A stretch of 64,000 nt of DNA from Streptomyces himastatinicus ATCC 53653 (GCF_000158915.1 NZ_GG657754.1:9058595-9122594); one strand, 5' to 3'; shown: positions 8,196 to 16,643, numbered from the stretch's first letter. Notes: generated by a model from the sequence alone, not told the origin. A program made the numbers and translations.

Positions 8196-9425
8196 TCAGC
8201 CCACGGGATGACCATCCCGCTCGAAGTGCCGCACCAGGGTGCGGTCGGCGAGCAGGATCTGGTCGAGACCGCGAGTGAGCGCACGTCGGTCGGCCAGCGG
8301 GTCGAAACGGCCGAGGACCCGCAGCGCTCCGCTCGGATCCTGCTCCACCAGGTCACGGGTCCGCAGCCAGCCGGCCAGGGTGTGCTCACCATCGGGAAGG
8401 AAGCGGCCGGGAGGCCCCGCCTGCGGCAGATACGGCGAACGGTCGAGGCGCACCTGCAACTCCCCGTCCACCAGCCGCAGCTGGAGGCCGGGCACCGGCA
8501 TCCCGACGGTGTCGGGCCCGTACCAGCCGGTGGGGTCCGTGGCGATGATCCCGGTTTCCGTGGTGCCGTAGGCCTGCCCGATCCGCACCCGATGACGCTC
8601 GGCGAAGCGGGTGTACACCCGGTGGGCCATCTGCTCACCGCCGGAGATCGCCAGCCGTAGCCGAGGGATCCGCACGGGACGGTCGATCTGGGCGAGAGCG
8701 GCGAAGTGCTGGGGGGACCCGATGATGGTGTCGGCCCCCGACCGGATCGCCGTACGCAGCACGGTGCGGCGGCCCGAGTGGGGAGCCAGCAGGACCGTGC
8801 TCCGGGTGCTCGTCGCGTACAGCACGCCGCCGACCAGGCTGAAGGAGTGCGCGAGCGGACCGAGGACCAGGACCCGGGACCTTGGCTCGGGCATACCGCC
8901 GACGGTCTTGAACCGCTCCAGCTCGGTCAGCAGCGACTCGGGTGTGCGGCCGATGGCCTTGGCGAACCCGGTGCTCCCGGAGGTGAACTGGACCAGGCAG
9001 TGATCGGTGGCGGCGGGGCGGCCTCTCAGGAGGCGGCGGACGAAGACCTCGCACTCGTCGTGGAAGGTCTCCTGGCCGTGGCCCGGCGCGTCGAAGGAGA
9101 CATGGAACTGGGGCCGGCACCAGTCCAGCTGGCGGCCCAGCTCCTTGCCGCGCACATGCGGGCCCATGAGCATGACCTGGGCGCCGCAGGACCACAGGGC
9201 GAACAGGGCCCATAGCTGACTGAAGCTATGGGCACCCTGGAGGGCGACGGTGTGTCCGGAACGGATCCCATAGGCATCGAAGAGCCGCCGCATCTGGGCG
9301 ACTTGGGTACGCAACGTTTGATAGGTGACGCCGTGCCCGGCCTGGGCCCAGAGGGCGCTGCCCGGTGGTGCGCCCAGCAGATCGGCACCCCACCAGTCGG
9401 GCTCCGGGTCCACATATGCAGCCAT
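8196..9425 (-). CDS. AMP-dependent acyl/aryl ligase lacking the C-terminal subdomain
   Basis: The 409-aa protein belongs to the ANL superfamily. It has the P-loop-like A3 motif LVQFTSGSTGFAKA, A5 QAYGTTETG, and an A7/A8 region ending WLRTRDLVEQDPSGALRVLGRFD. The ATG at 9425 follows AAGGGG at a good distance. Normal relatives have about 110 further residues carrying the A10 catalytic lysine. Here only about 30 residues follow A8, so the mobile C-terminal domain is missing. Such short ligases may form an acyl-adenylate only, or act with a partner. Three TCGGAG repeats at 11-bp spacing lie upstream. It is distinct from the CreM-type ligase at 20358. Substrate unknown. Confidence 0.8.
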   Translation of the reverse strand: MAAYVDPEPDWWGADLLGAPPGSALWAQAGHGVTYQTLRTQVAQMRRLFDAYGIRSGHTVALQGAHSFSQLWALFALWSCGAQVMLMGPHVRGKELGRQLDWCRPQFHVSFDAPGHGQETFHDECEVFVRRLLRGRPAATDHCLVQFTSGSTGFAKAIGRTPESLLTELERFKTVGGMPEPRSRVLVLGPLAHSFSLVGGVLYATSTRSTVLLAPHSGRRTVLRTAIRSGADTIIGSPQHFAALAQIDRPVRIPRLRLAISGGEQMAHRVYTRFAERHRVRIGQAYGTTETGIIATDPTGWYGPDTVGMPVPGLQLRLVDGELQVRLDRSPYLPQAGPPGRFLPDGEHTLAGWLRTRDLVEQDPSGALRVLGRFDPLADRRALTRGLDQILLADRTLVRHFERDGHPVG

Positions 9426-9517
9426 GACGGGTTCCCCTTCCCGCTCCACCGCTCGGCGCCGGAGAGGACCTCATGCGCCGTCTCTGGGAAAACACCGGAC
9501 AGCCGCCGAAGGTTGCA

Positions 9518-9545
9518 TCGGAGGTGCGTCGGAGTCGCGTCGGAG
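9518..9545 (-). promoter_or_regulatory. Putative SARP box: three 11-bp-spaced repeats
   Basis: TCGGAG occurs exactly at 9518, 9529 and 9540 (CTCCGA on the minus strand), that is, in perfect 11-bp phase, with a degenerate fourth copy at 9507. Direct repeats at one-helical-turn spacing are the recognised DNA site of SARP activators. The site is about 95-120 bp upstream of the AMP-ligase start on the same strand. Confidence 0.6.
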
Positions 9546-9604
9546 TTGCAGAGGAGGGGAACCGGTGCGCGGCGGAAAGCGATCGGCGACCGCGAATCTC
9601 CCCG

Positions 9605-10156
9605 TCAGGCGGCCGCTTCCGTCGCGAGCAGGTAGCGCTTGGCGTCGACCCCACCGGCGTATCCGGTCAGCGAACCCTTCGCTCCGACGATGCGGTGGCA
9701 GGGCAGCACGACGCACAGCGGATTGGAGCCGAGCGCCATCCCCACCGCCCGCGCGGCACGCGGGCGGTCCAGCGCGGCGGCCAGCTCGCCGTAGGTGGCG
9801 GTGCGGCCGTAGGGCACGAACGACTCCAGGGCGAGCACCGTCTGCGCGGTGAACGCGGAGGCGAGCGAGAGGTCCAGGGGAACGGAGAACGAGCGGATCT
9901 CCCCGGCCAGATACGCCGCGAGCTGGGCCCGCGCCTCTGTCAGCACGGCCGACTGCCCAGGTGTGGCGTCGGCCTCCGCGCGGAACTCCACCCCGCTGCC
10001 GCCCGCACGGGCCGCGCGGCGGCGCACGGCCTCCGCGGTGTCGTACACGCAGGCGAGCAGCGCCTCGTTCGTGGCCGCGAGGACCAGCCGGCCGCACGGG
10101 GTCGACTCCTCGGCGAGCGCCACGGACGTCACCCGGGCACGGGCTTCGGACTGCAT
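9605..10156 (-). CDS. ogt: Methylated-DNA--protein-cysteine methyltransferase (Ogt/MGMT)
   Basis: The 183-aa protein removes alkyl groups from O6-alkylguanine onto its own cysteine. The N-terminal RNase-H-like domain is followed by the DNA-binding domain FVPYGRTATYGELAAALDRPRAARAVG and the active site VLPCHRIVG, with acceptor Cys153. The last motif SLTGYAGG is also standard. The ATG at 10156 (MQSEARARV) has GGAGGAAAA just upstream. It is 41 bp downstream of a second MGMT-type gene and the ECF sigma gene, all on the minus strand, so a three-gene operon is likely. It is one of four MGMT-fold proteins in this window. Confidence 0.92.
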   Translation of the reverse strand: MQSEARARVTSVALAEESTPCGRLVLAATNEALLACVYDTAEAVRRRAARAGGSGVEFRAEADATPGQSAVLTEARAQLAAYLAGEIRSFSVPLDLSLASAFTAQTVLALESFVPYGRTATYGELAAALDRPRAARAVGMALGSNPLCVVLPCHRIVGAKGSLTGYAGGVDAKRYLLATEAAA

Positions 10157-10197
10157 GGGTTTTCCTCCTTCTCTGCCTTCTCTTCCGCGCCGGAGGC

Positions 10198-11013
10198 TCA
10201 GACCGTAGCGGGACGACAGCTCTTGCAGGCACGGTAGCCCGCCTGCCGGGCAGCCCCGGCGGTACGGAACGGAACCTGGTGCGGCCGGGTGATCCGGCGG
10301 GCGTGCGCACAGGTCGGATGACAGTAGATCCGCGTGGTGTCGCTGCCGAGGAAGACGGCCCCGCGCAGGGTCAGCTCCTCCAGCCGGTGCATGTCGATGC
10401 CCTCCGCGCTCCGCAGGGCATCTCCGACGCGCTCCGCATAGGCCGCGTCGCACGGCGCCCCGCCCTCATAGGTGACGCGATGGCAGGGGATCAGCATGGG
10501 CACCGGATTCTTGGCCAGAGCCTTGACGATCGGCCCGGCGGCGGAGGGCAGCGATGCCTCTCGCGCGAGCCAGGTGATCGGCCGCAGCTGGCCGGAGGGA
10601 ATCGACCGCACCGCATGGAGCACGGCGCACTCCAGGTCGGTGAGACCTCCCAGGTCGATCGGCAGCCGCTTCGCCCGGCCCGTGCGCAAGGCGGGGCGCA
10701 GCCCGGGGAAGGGCGCCGAGGCGCGGATGGCGGTCCGGCCGGTGCGGGCGTGATGCAACCGCTCGAACTCGTCCGCGTCGGTCACCATCGTGTCGACGGC
10801 CGAGCCGGTCACCGCGTCCGGGCTGTAGGCCACGTAGAGGCCGCCGGCCGCGCTGTCAAGATGGCTGTAGGTGTCGTAGCGCTCTCGCGGAATTCCTACG
10901 CGCTGAAGTACCCTCAGGGCGAAGTCCGCCGGGGCAGGGGCCGCGAGATCGGCCAAGGCGTGCTCCAACTGTCCCTCCGCGGGCCGCTCTTCCTCATCAT
11001 TCCGGTAGTTCAT
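10198..11013 (-). CDS. MGMT--Ada zinc-domain fusion (alkyltransferase with C-terminal Ada-N module)
   Basis: The 271-aa protein joins two alkyl-accepting modules in reverse order to E. coli Ada. Residues ~40-190 are an MGMT domain with active site PMLIPCHRV. The C-terminus (residues ~220-271) is an Ada N-terminal zinc module with C231-x3-C235-x27-C263-x2-C266 (YCHPTC and CKSC), retaining the cysteine equivalent to Ada Cys38 that takes methyl from phosphotriesters. No AraC-type DNA-binding domain is present. The start codon overlaps the stop of the ECF sigma gene (ATGA at 11010-11013), so the two are translationally coupled. It is predicted to be both a repair enzyme and a damage sensor; a role in controlling the sigma factor is inference. 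Confidence 0.85.
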   Translation of the reverse strand: MNYRNDEEERPAEGQLEHALADLAAPAPADFALRVLQRVGIPRERYDTYSHLDSAAGGLYVAYSPDAVTGSAVDTMVTDADEFERLHHARTGRTAIRASAPFPGLRPALRTGRAKRLPIDLGGLTDLECAVLHAVRSIPSGQLRPITWLAREASLPSAAGPIVKALAKNPVPMLIPCHRVTYEGGAPCDAAYAERVGDALRSAEGIDMHRLEELTLRGAVFLGSDTTRIYCHPTCAHARRITRPHQVPFRTAGAARQAGYRACKSCRPATV

Positions 11014-11597
11014 CTGGTCACCTCCCCCAACACCGCCGCCTCGGGTGTCAAGATCTCACGTAGTGTGCCGATCCCTCTTGATACTTGTGCCTTGACGGTA
11101 CCCACGGGGCAGCCCTGGGCCTCGGCCATGTCGCTGTAACTCATCCCTATGACATGACGCATCACCACCGCGACGCGGTGCTTCTCGGGCAGCTCGGTGA
11201 GCGCGTTGACCAGAACCGTACGGTCGGCGGACGTCGCCGCCCGCTCCTCCGGTCCCGGACTCTCGTCTACCCAGGTGTCGCAGGCATCCTCCGCTCGGGT
11301 GGCCGACACCGGGTGACGGACGCTGGTACGCACATGATTGCGCCAGACGTTCGCCGCGATCGTCATCAGCCAGGCCCGGGGTTTCAGCTTGCGCCGACGC
11401 TCCGGGGAGTAGGTCTGGAGCGCCGAATAGGCACGTAAGAAGGTGTCCTGGCCCAGGTCGTCCGCCTCGGCGGCCGATCCCGAGACCCGGAACAGAAAGG
11501 CACGCACCGCCGAGGCGTGGACCCGGACCAGCTCTGTGAAGCCGTCATCCAGATCTGACGCCAGGCGCTCGGTCAGCTGCTCCGCCATATCGTCCAT
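11010..11597 (-). CDS. ECF-type RNA polymerase sigma factor, TTA-containing
   Basis: The 195-aa protein has region 2 (FLFRVSGSAAEADDLGQDTFLRAYSAL) and region 4 (ELPEKHRVAVVMRHVIGMSYSDMAEAQGCPVGTVKAQVSRG) of ECF sigma factors. Codon 54 is TTA (11438-11436), which suggests bldA dependence. The gene is first in a minus-strand unit with the MGMT-Ada fusion (4-bp overlap) and Ogt. ECF factors are normally paired with a neighbouring anti-sigma sensor. No classical zinc anti-sigma is present here, and the coupled gene is an alkyl-damage protein. The start at 11597 is used; an ATG at 11588 is also possible. Confidence 0.88.
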   Translation of the reverse strand: MDDMAEQLTERLASDLDDGFTELVRVHASAVRAFLFRVSGSAAEADDLGQDTFLRAYSALQTYSPERRRKLKPRAWLMTIAANVWRNHVRTSVRHPVSATRAEDACDTWVDESPGPEERAATSADRTVLVNALTELPEKHRVAVVMRHVIGMSYSDMAEAQGCPVGTVKAQVSRGIGTLREILTPEAAVLGEVTR

Positions 11598-11770
11598 CAG
11601 CTACAGAAACACCGGGACTTCAGCAATGGTTGCACAGCCCGCGCCGCGATGCCCGGGAGCGGAGCCGGAGCGGTAGGCAAAAGGGCCGCACCGGCCGCCG
11701 GAATCGGCAGCCGGTGCGGTGTCCGCGCAGCGTGCGGGCGGGGCAGTGCGCGCGGGTCAGCGTGTACGGG

Positions 11771-13459
11771 TCAGTCGGGCAGCCCCACCGACTGGCTGTG
11801 CCGGAAGATGTTCCGCGGGTCGTACTTCTTCTTGACGGCCTGGAGCTTCGGGTAGTTCTCCTTGTAGTACAGGTCGTGCCACGGCACCTTCGACGTGTTG
11901 TACTTCGGGTCGCCGAGGTCGATGTCCGGGTAGTTGACGTAGCAGCCGTCGGTGACGTCGTTCGGCACCGGCACGCCGCCGGTCTCGGCGTAGACCTCCT
12001 GGTAGCACTCCCGGATCCAGGCCAGCGACTTGGCCTCGTCGGCCGCCTCCGTCCAGTACAGCATCCACGACATCTTGAACGCCGAGCTGCGGTGGGAGGA
12101 TGCCGTCGCGTCCTGGGCCACCGCGTTGACCTGGCCGCCGAAGGAGCTCAGCTGCACCGATGCGGTGGGGTTGTCGATGGCGTCGCTGGTCAGATGCTTG
12201 TAGAGCGCGTCGAGATGCGAGTCGGGGAAGTTCGCCCGCATATAGGCGGACTTGAAGTCTCCCTTCAGCGTCGGGTCGTTGAGCGTCAGGGTCGAGGTGC
12301 CGAGGTAGCGGGTCGCCTGGAGCCACGGCATGCGGCGCGGCTTCACCAGCTCGGGCATGGCGGCCAGCTCACCCGTCCTGGTGGTGGCCGCCTCGTGGGC
12401 GACGGACACGCCCTTGCTGATGGCGGCCACGAAGTCCGCCAGCTTCTGCTCGGCGTTCGGCACCGTGGCGTCCATCTGGGTGATCATCCCGATGGCGCCG
12501 TTCGACCGGTGGTTCAGCCCCAGGTAGCTGCACATCCCGGCGTACGGGTCGCCCGGAGCGCTGTGCGCGACGTGCCAGGCGCCGTAGTTCTTCACCAGGG
12601 TGTCGAAGTCCTTGCGGGAGAGCGAGCTCCACGGCCAGGAAACGGCGTTGATGAGCACCTCGGCCGGAGGGCGGGGGAGCAGGGTGGACGGCTCGGAGCC
12701 CTTGGCGTCCGGGCTGCGGAACCAGTAGCGCGTGACGATGCCGAAGTTGCCGCCGCCCCCGCCGGTGTGCGCCCACCACAGATCGCGGTTCGGGTCCGAC
12801 TCCTCCCGGGTGGCGACGACCGCCCGGGCCGTGCCCGAGGCGTCCACGACGACCACCTCGACCGCGTACAGATGGTCCACGACGAGGCCCAGCAGACGGC
12901 ACAGCATCCCCCAGCCGCCGCCGCTGACGTGGCCGCCCGCGCCGACCTGGTGGCAGATGCCCGCGGGGATGACGACGCCCCAGCGGCGGTAGAGCCCCTC
13001 GTAGACGTCGAGCAGCTGGCACCCCGACTCGACCATGAACGCGTTGCGCTCGGTGTCGAAGTCGACCTGGCGCATCTCCGACAGGTCGACCACGACCTTC
13101 GCGTCCGGGTGGTAGACGAAGTCCTCGAAACAGTGGCCGCCGCTGCGCACCGCGAGGCGCTTGCCCTCCTTCACCGCCTGCTGGGTGACCTTCACCACCT
13201 GGTCGGTCGTGGTGACCAGATGCACCTTCTCGGGCTTGCCTATGTACCGCTGGTTCCAGCCTCTGACCACGTCCGCGTAGTTCCGGTCGCCGGGTGTGAT
13301 CGCGACGGCGTCCCCCGCCGCCGCGGCACGCGTCGTGGCGTCCCGCGTCGTGGCCGCCGCCGCGGTACCGGCCGTGCCGCCGAGCAGCATTCCTCCTCCA
13401 ACGGAGGCGCCCCCGTAAAGGAAACGTCGCCGTTCCATCCCGCCTCTGCTGTCTGTCAT
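11771..13459 (-). CDS. Tat-exported BBE-like FAD oxidoreductase
   Basis: The 562-aa protein belongs to the PCMH/VAO flavoproteins with a berberine-bridge C-terminus (KKKYDPRNIFRHSQSVG). A twin-arginine signal is visible at the start (MERRRFLYGGASVGGGM and an Ala-rich segment to ~40). The FAD region holds RSGGHCFEDF and GICHQVGAGGHVSGGGWG. By family analogy the His and Cys in these motifs can bind FAD bicovalently. The ATG at 13459 has GAGAGG 8 nt upstream. Relatives oxidise alcohols, phenols or sugars in antibiotic pathways. It is divergent from the exporter at 13765, so product oxidation outside the membrane is possible. Confidence 0.85.
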   Translation of the reverse strand: MTDSRGGMERRRFLYGGASVGGGMLLGGTAGTAAAATTRDATTRAAAAGDAVAITPGDRNYADVVRGWNQRYIGKPEKVHLVTTTDQVVKVTQQAVKEGKRLAVRSGGHCFEDFVYHPDAKVVVDLSEMRQVDFDTERNAFMVESGCQLLDVYEGLYRRWGVVIPAGICHQVGAGGHVSGGGWGMLCRLLGLVVDHLYAVEVVVVDASGTARAVVATREESDPNRDLWWAHTGGGGGNFGIVTRYWFRSPDAKGSEPSTLLPRPPAEVLINAVSWPWSSLSRKDFDTLVKNYGAWHVAHSAPGDPYAGMCSYLGLNHRSNGAIGMITQMDATVPNAEQKLADFVAAISKGVSVAHEAATTRTGELAAMPELVKPRRMPWLQATRYLGTSTLTLNDPTLKGDFKSAYMRANFPDSHLDALYKHLTSDAIDNPTASVQLSSFGGQVNAVAQDATASSHRSSAFKMSWMLYWTEAADEAKSLAWIRECYQEVYAETGGVPVPNDVTDGCYVNYPDIDLGDPKYNTSKVPWHDLYYKENYPKLQAVKKKYDPRNIFRHSQSVGLPD

Positions 13460-13587
13460 CACATGGCCTCTCTGGCCGTCGTCGTGGAGGCTGCGAGCCG
13501 GTTCCGGCGCAGCGCGCGACGGCCGCGGGCGACGCTACTTGCCGCTCGACGGGCCCCTCACCCGGAATATTGCTCCGCAATTCGGGG

Positions 13588-13616
13588 GCGGAAGCCGTCG
13601 GTCACTCGGCTTCCGC
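13588..13616. promoter_or_regulatory. 10-bp perfect inverted repeat in divergent promoter
   Basis: GCGGAAGCCG at 13588-13597 and CGGCTTCCGC at 13607-13616 form perfect 10-bp arms around 9 nt, within the 305-bp gap between the divergent BBE oxidoreductase and exporter genes. A second, imperfect palindrome built on ATTGC-TCC-GCAAT lies next to it (13569-13581). A dimeric regulator site is most likely; a transcript hairpin is possible. No regulator gene adjoins. Confidence 0.45.
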
Positions 13617-13764
13617 GGCGATGCAACCCCCCGGCGCCCGACGGTGTTTCTCCTCCCGTCGGCTCGATCACGGGCCGCGCCGTGGGCCGATGTCCGGCCC
13701 CAAGACGCACAGCGGCGCGGTGCCAGCCGACGGACGCGAGAGTCGCCAGAGGAGAGGAAAGCGC

Positions 13765-15228
13765 ATGACCGAGCTCGATGCCATCAGTGAGGCGCGGGAC
13801 AAACCCGCAGAGGATCGGATGACGCCCCGGCACCGGCTGATCCTGGTCCTCCTGCTCGGCGCCCAGTTCATGCTCGCCGTCGACTTCTCCGTGCTGAACA
13901 TCGCCGTGCCGACCATCGGGTCCGACCTCGGCTTCGAGCTGAGCACCCTTCAGTGGATCGTCACCGGCTTCATGCTGCCCGCCGCGGGCTTCACGCTGCT
14001 GTTCGGCCGCATCGCCGACCTCTTCGGCCGGCGGAACCTCTTCCTGGTGGGCATGCTGATCCTCGGTGTCGCGTCGCTGGTCGGCGGCCTCGCCCAGTCG
14101 CCGGGCATGCTCCTGGCCGGCCGCATCGGGCAGGGTCTCGCCACGGCCATGGCGACGCCCGCCGCGATGTCGCTGCTCACCACGTCCTTCCCCGAAGGCC
14201 CCCTCCGCCAGCGTGCCCTGGGGCTCAACGGCACCCTTCTCACCGGCGGCTTCGCGCTGGGCTCGGTGCTCGGCGGGGTGCTGACCGAGCTGCTGAGCTG
14301 GCGCTGGGCATTCCTGATCAACCTGCCGGTCGTGGTGCTCATCCTGGCGTTCGCCCCGCGCGTCCTGAGCGACAGCAGCGAGCGGACCCGCAGCCGCCTC
14401 GACGTTCCCGGCGCGGTCACCGTCACCGGTGGTCTGGTCAGCCTGGTCTACGGCATCTCCGCGACCGAGCAGAAGGGCTGGGGCGACCCCGTCGTCATCG
14501 GCTGCCTGATCCTCGCCGCGGTGCTGCTGGTCGCCTTCTGGTTCATCGAGCTGCGCAGCTCCAACCCGCTGGCCCCGGTCAGCGTGCTCAAGCGGCCCAC
14601 CGTGCGCTGGGGCAACTTCGCCGGGCTCCTCGTCGTCAGCATGCCCAGCGCGGTGGTCTTCCAGATGACGCTCTACCTCCAGGACGTGCTCGACTACAAG
14701 CCGCTCGCCTCGGGTCTGGCGTTCGGCGGGTCCAGCATCGCCGCCATCGCGGGCGGCCTCCTCGCCCCCAAGGTGATCGGCGCCATCGGCAGCAAGCGCA
14801 CCCTCGTCACCGCCCTCACGGTCCAGGGACTCGGCCTCCTGGGGCTGCTCACCGTGGACCAGGGCGACTCCGGGATCTACATCGTCCTCATCGCCGTCGC
14901 GATCGCCTTCTTCGGCCACGCCATGGGTCTCGTCTCCTACACGGTCATCGCCACCTCCGGCCTGCCCAATGAGGAGCAGGGTCTGGCGACCGGTCTGAGC
15001 ACGATGAGCCAGCAGATCGCCCTCACGCTCGGCACCCCGGTGCTGGCGGCCGTCGCGGTCTTCGGCGCCGACGCGACCGAGGGCGTGGAGGCGAGCATCG
15101 CCGACACCCTCGACGGCATGCACTTGGCGGTGCTCGTGGGCGCGGTGGCGAGCCTCGCGGTCGCTGCCCTCGTGGCCGCCTTCTTCCGCTCCGGTGCCGC
15201 GGCCCGGAGCGAGGAGTCGACCGCCTGA
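13765..15228 (+). CDS. DHA2-family MFS drug exporter (14 TM, EmrB/QacA type)
   Basis: A 487-aa, 14-span efflux protein. It has LAVDFSVLNIAVPTIGSDLG and the proton-antiport signature LLFGRIADLFGRRNLFLVG, then GRIGQGLATAMATPAAMSL and the motif-C-like run GFALGSVLGGVLTE. The ATG at 13765 follows GGAGAGG; the long in-frame upstream extension is not protein-like. It is followed 82 bp later by the GlcG/HbpS gene and then the cupin gene, ending at the strong terminator at 16566. Its place next to a diazo cluster makes it the best candidate for product export and self-resistance. Confidence 0.87.
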   Translation: MTELDAISEARDKPAEDRMTPRHRLILVLLLGAQFMLAVDFSVLNIAVPTIGSDLGFELSTLQWIVTGFMLPAAGFTLLFGRIADLFGRRNLFLVGMLILGVASLVGGLAQSPGMLLAGRIGQGLATAMATPAAMSLLTTSFPEGPLRQRALGLNGTLLTGGFALGSVLGGVLTELLSWRWAFLINLPVVVLILAFAPRVLSDSSERTRSRLDVPGAVTVTGGLVSLVYGISATEQKGWGDPVVIGCLILAAVLLVAFWFIELRSSNPLAPVSVLKRPTVRWGNFAGLLVVSMPSAVVFQMTLYLQDVLDYKPLASGLAFGGSSIAAIAGGLLAPKVIGAIGSKRTLVTALTVQGLGLLGLLTVDQGDSGIYIVLIAVAIAFFGHAMGLVSYTVIATSGLPNEEQGLATGLSTMSQQIALTLGTPVLAAVAVFGADATEGVEASIADTLDGMHLAVLVGAVASLAVAALVAAFFRSGAAARSEESTA

Positions 15229-15310
15229 GTCCGGCTCCCGCGCCGCCCGATCCGTTCTTCCTTCCCCGTTGTTCCCTCCGGCTCCGGCCGGTCCTACGAA
15301 AGGCACACCC

Positions 15311-15751
15311 ATGACCACTGTCGAGCAGCTCGGCGCCACCGTCACCGAGACCCGCACGATCACCCTCGCCGGCGCCCAGCAGGGCATCACCGCGGCGCTG
15401 CGCAAGGCCGAGGAGCTGGGTGCTCGGGTGGCGATCGTCGTCCTCGACGCCGGCGGCCACGTTCAGGCGCTGGCGCGCATGGACGGTGCCCCGGCCGTGG
15501 CCACCAGCGTCGCGCAGAACAAGGCGAGCACCGCGCTCGTCGTCCGCACGCCCACCAATGAATTCGCGGAGGCCATCAAGCAGGACGCGGTCCTGGTGAG
15601 CAGCCTGGCCAGCCAGCCCGGTATGGCGCTGTTCTCCGGTGGTCTGCCGCTGGTTTCCGACGGCACGCCGGTCGGCTCCATCGGCGTCAGCGGCGGAATG
15701 GGGGACGAGGACCTGAATGTCGCCCGGGCGGGAGCCGCGGCCATCGTCTGA
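15311..15751 (+). CDS. GlcG/HbpS-family (haem-degrading-like) protein
   Basis: The 146-aa single-domain protein of the GlcG/HbpS fold has ITLAGAQQGITAALRKAEELG, VVLDAGGHVQALARMDGA and VGSIGVSGGMGDEDLNVARAG, all family hallmarks. No signal peptide is visible. HbpS of Streptomyces binds haem and senses redox stress, but most members have unknown roles. Such genes are often found beside flavoenzymes and in secondary-metabolite clusters. It lies between the exporter and the cupin gene on the same strand, so probably in one transcript. Start is the ATG at 15311, with GAAAGG upstream. Confidence 0.82.
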   Translation: MTTVEQLGATVTETRTITLAGAQQGITAALRKAEELGARVAIVVLDAGGHVQALARMDGAPAVATSVAQNKASTALVVRTPTNEFAEAIKQDAVLVSSLASQPGMALFSGGLPLVSDGTPVGSIGVSGGMGDEDLNVARAGAAAIV

Positions 15752-15862
15752 CCGGACGGTGGCGGTGAATGCGAGGGCAAGAATGTGAGTGCGCGCCCAG
15801 GGCCTTGGCGCGCAGGCTGTAGTCACGTTGCGAGAAGCGTCGTGGACGAAGGAGAGATTCCG

Positions 15863-16489
15863 GTGAACGTCAGCCCTGGAGAGGTCTACGAGAACCCCCG
15901 TTGCGGAGAGCGGATCGTGGTCCGCACGCCGGCCTCGGAAACCGGGGGCAAGCGCTCGGTGATGGATCTGTATGTCGAACCCGGCGGCTTTGCCGCGGGC
16001 GAGCACATTCATCCGATCAGCCATGAACGCTTCACCCTCGTGCGCGGAAAGCTCGCAGTCATCCAGGGCGGCCGTAAGACGGTGCTCGACAAGGTGGGAC
16101 AGAGTATTCTGATCCAGCCGGGAATCGAGCACCGTTGGTGGAACCCGACGGGTGACAAGACCTACGCCATATGCGAGGTCATCGGAAACGGGACGCGCTT
16201 CGAGCAGATGGTGATGCGTCAGCTCTTCTGCCTGGCGGTGGACGGAAAGACGAACGCCGAGGGGATGCCCAAGCTGCTCCAGCGAGCCGTGACCTCCCTG
16301 GAGTTCCAGGATGTGCTGCGGTTCGTCAAGCCGTCCTGGAAGCGCCAGCGCATTCTCTACGAGATCCTCGCACCGGTCGCCCGTCGGCTGGGGTACGTGG
16401 GGTGCAATCCCGAGTACATGAATCGCAAGCCGTCGGAGATAGCGGTCCTGGAGGATCTTCCCGACGAGGTTCTGGCCTGGCACTACTGA
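15863..16489 (+). CDS. Cupin-domain protein
   Basis: The 208-aa protein has a single conserved cupin barrel in its first half. Metal-ligand candidates are His in FAAGEHIHPISHERFTL and in IQPGIEHRWWNP. The second half (~residues 115-208) is helical with no domain I recognise. The GTG at 15863 with GGAGAGA upstream is preferred over an in-frame start at 15785, whose extension is not conserved-looking. It is the last gene before the terminator at 16566. It could be an aromatic-ring oxygenase, an isomerase or a binding protein; the sequence does not decide. Confidence 0.75.
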   Translation: MNVSPGEVYENPRCGERIVVRTPASETGGKRSVMDLYVEPGGFAAGEHIHPISHERFTLVRGKLAVIQGGRKTVLDKVGQSILIQPGIEHRWWNPTGDKTYAICEVIGNGTRFEQMVMRQLFCLAVDGKTNAEGMPKLLQRAVTSLEFQDVLRFVKPSWKRQRILYEILAPVARRLGYVGCNPEYMNRKPSEIAVLEDLPDEVLAWHY

Positions 16490-16565
16490 CCCGGCACCTC
16501 TGACCTCCTGGCACCTCTGACCTGGAGCATCCCGGGCTGAATCGGCCGCTCGCAGGCCCGGGAAA

Positions 16566-16604
16566 GGCAGCACAGACCACTCTGTGGTTTGTGCTGCCTT
16601 TTTT
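16566..16604 (+). terminator. Strong Rho-independent terminator
   Basis: A 15-bp stem (16566-16580 paired with 16584-16598, one G-T pair) with loop TCT is followed by TTTTTT. The A residues in front also pair with the T run, so it may act in both directions. It ends the exporter-GlcG-cupin unit and insulates the O-methyltransferase promoter. Confidence 0.9.
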
Positions 16605-16643
16605 CATGCCCAGAGATAAGCGAAATCCTTAATTCCACTTTTC

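Noticed and set aside
13558-15405. 615-codon minus-strand frame opposite the DHA2 exporter
   Set aside because: Rich in Glu/Gly/Arg/His with no hydrophobic pattern, typical of the antisense of a membrane protein in GC-rich DNA.
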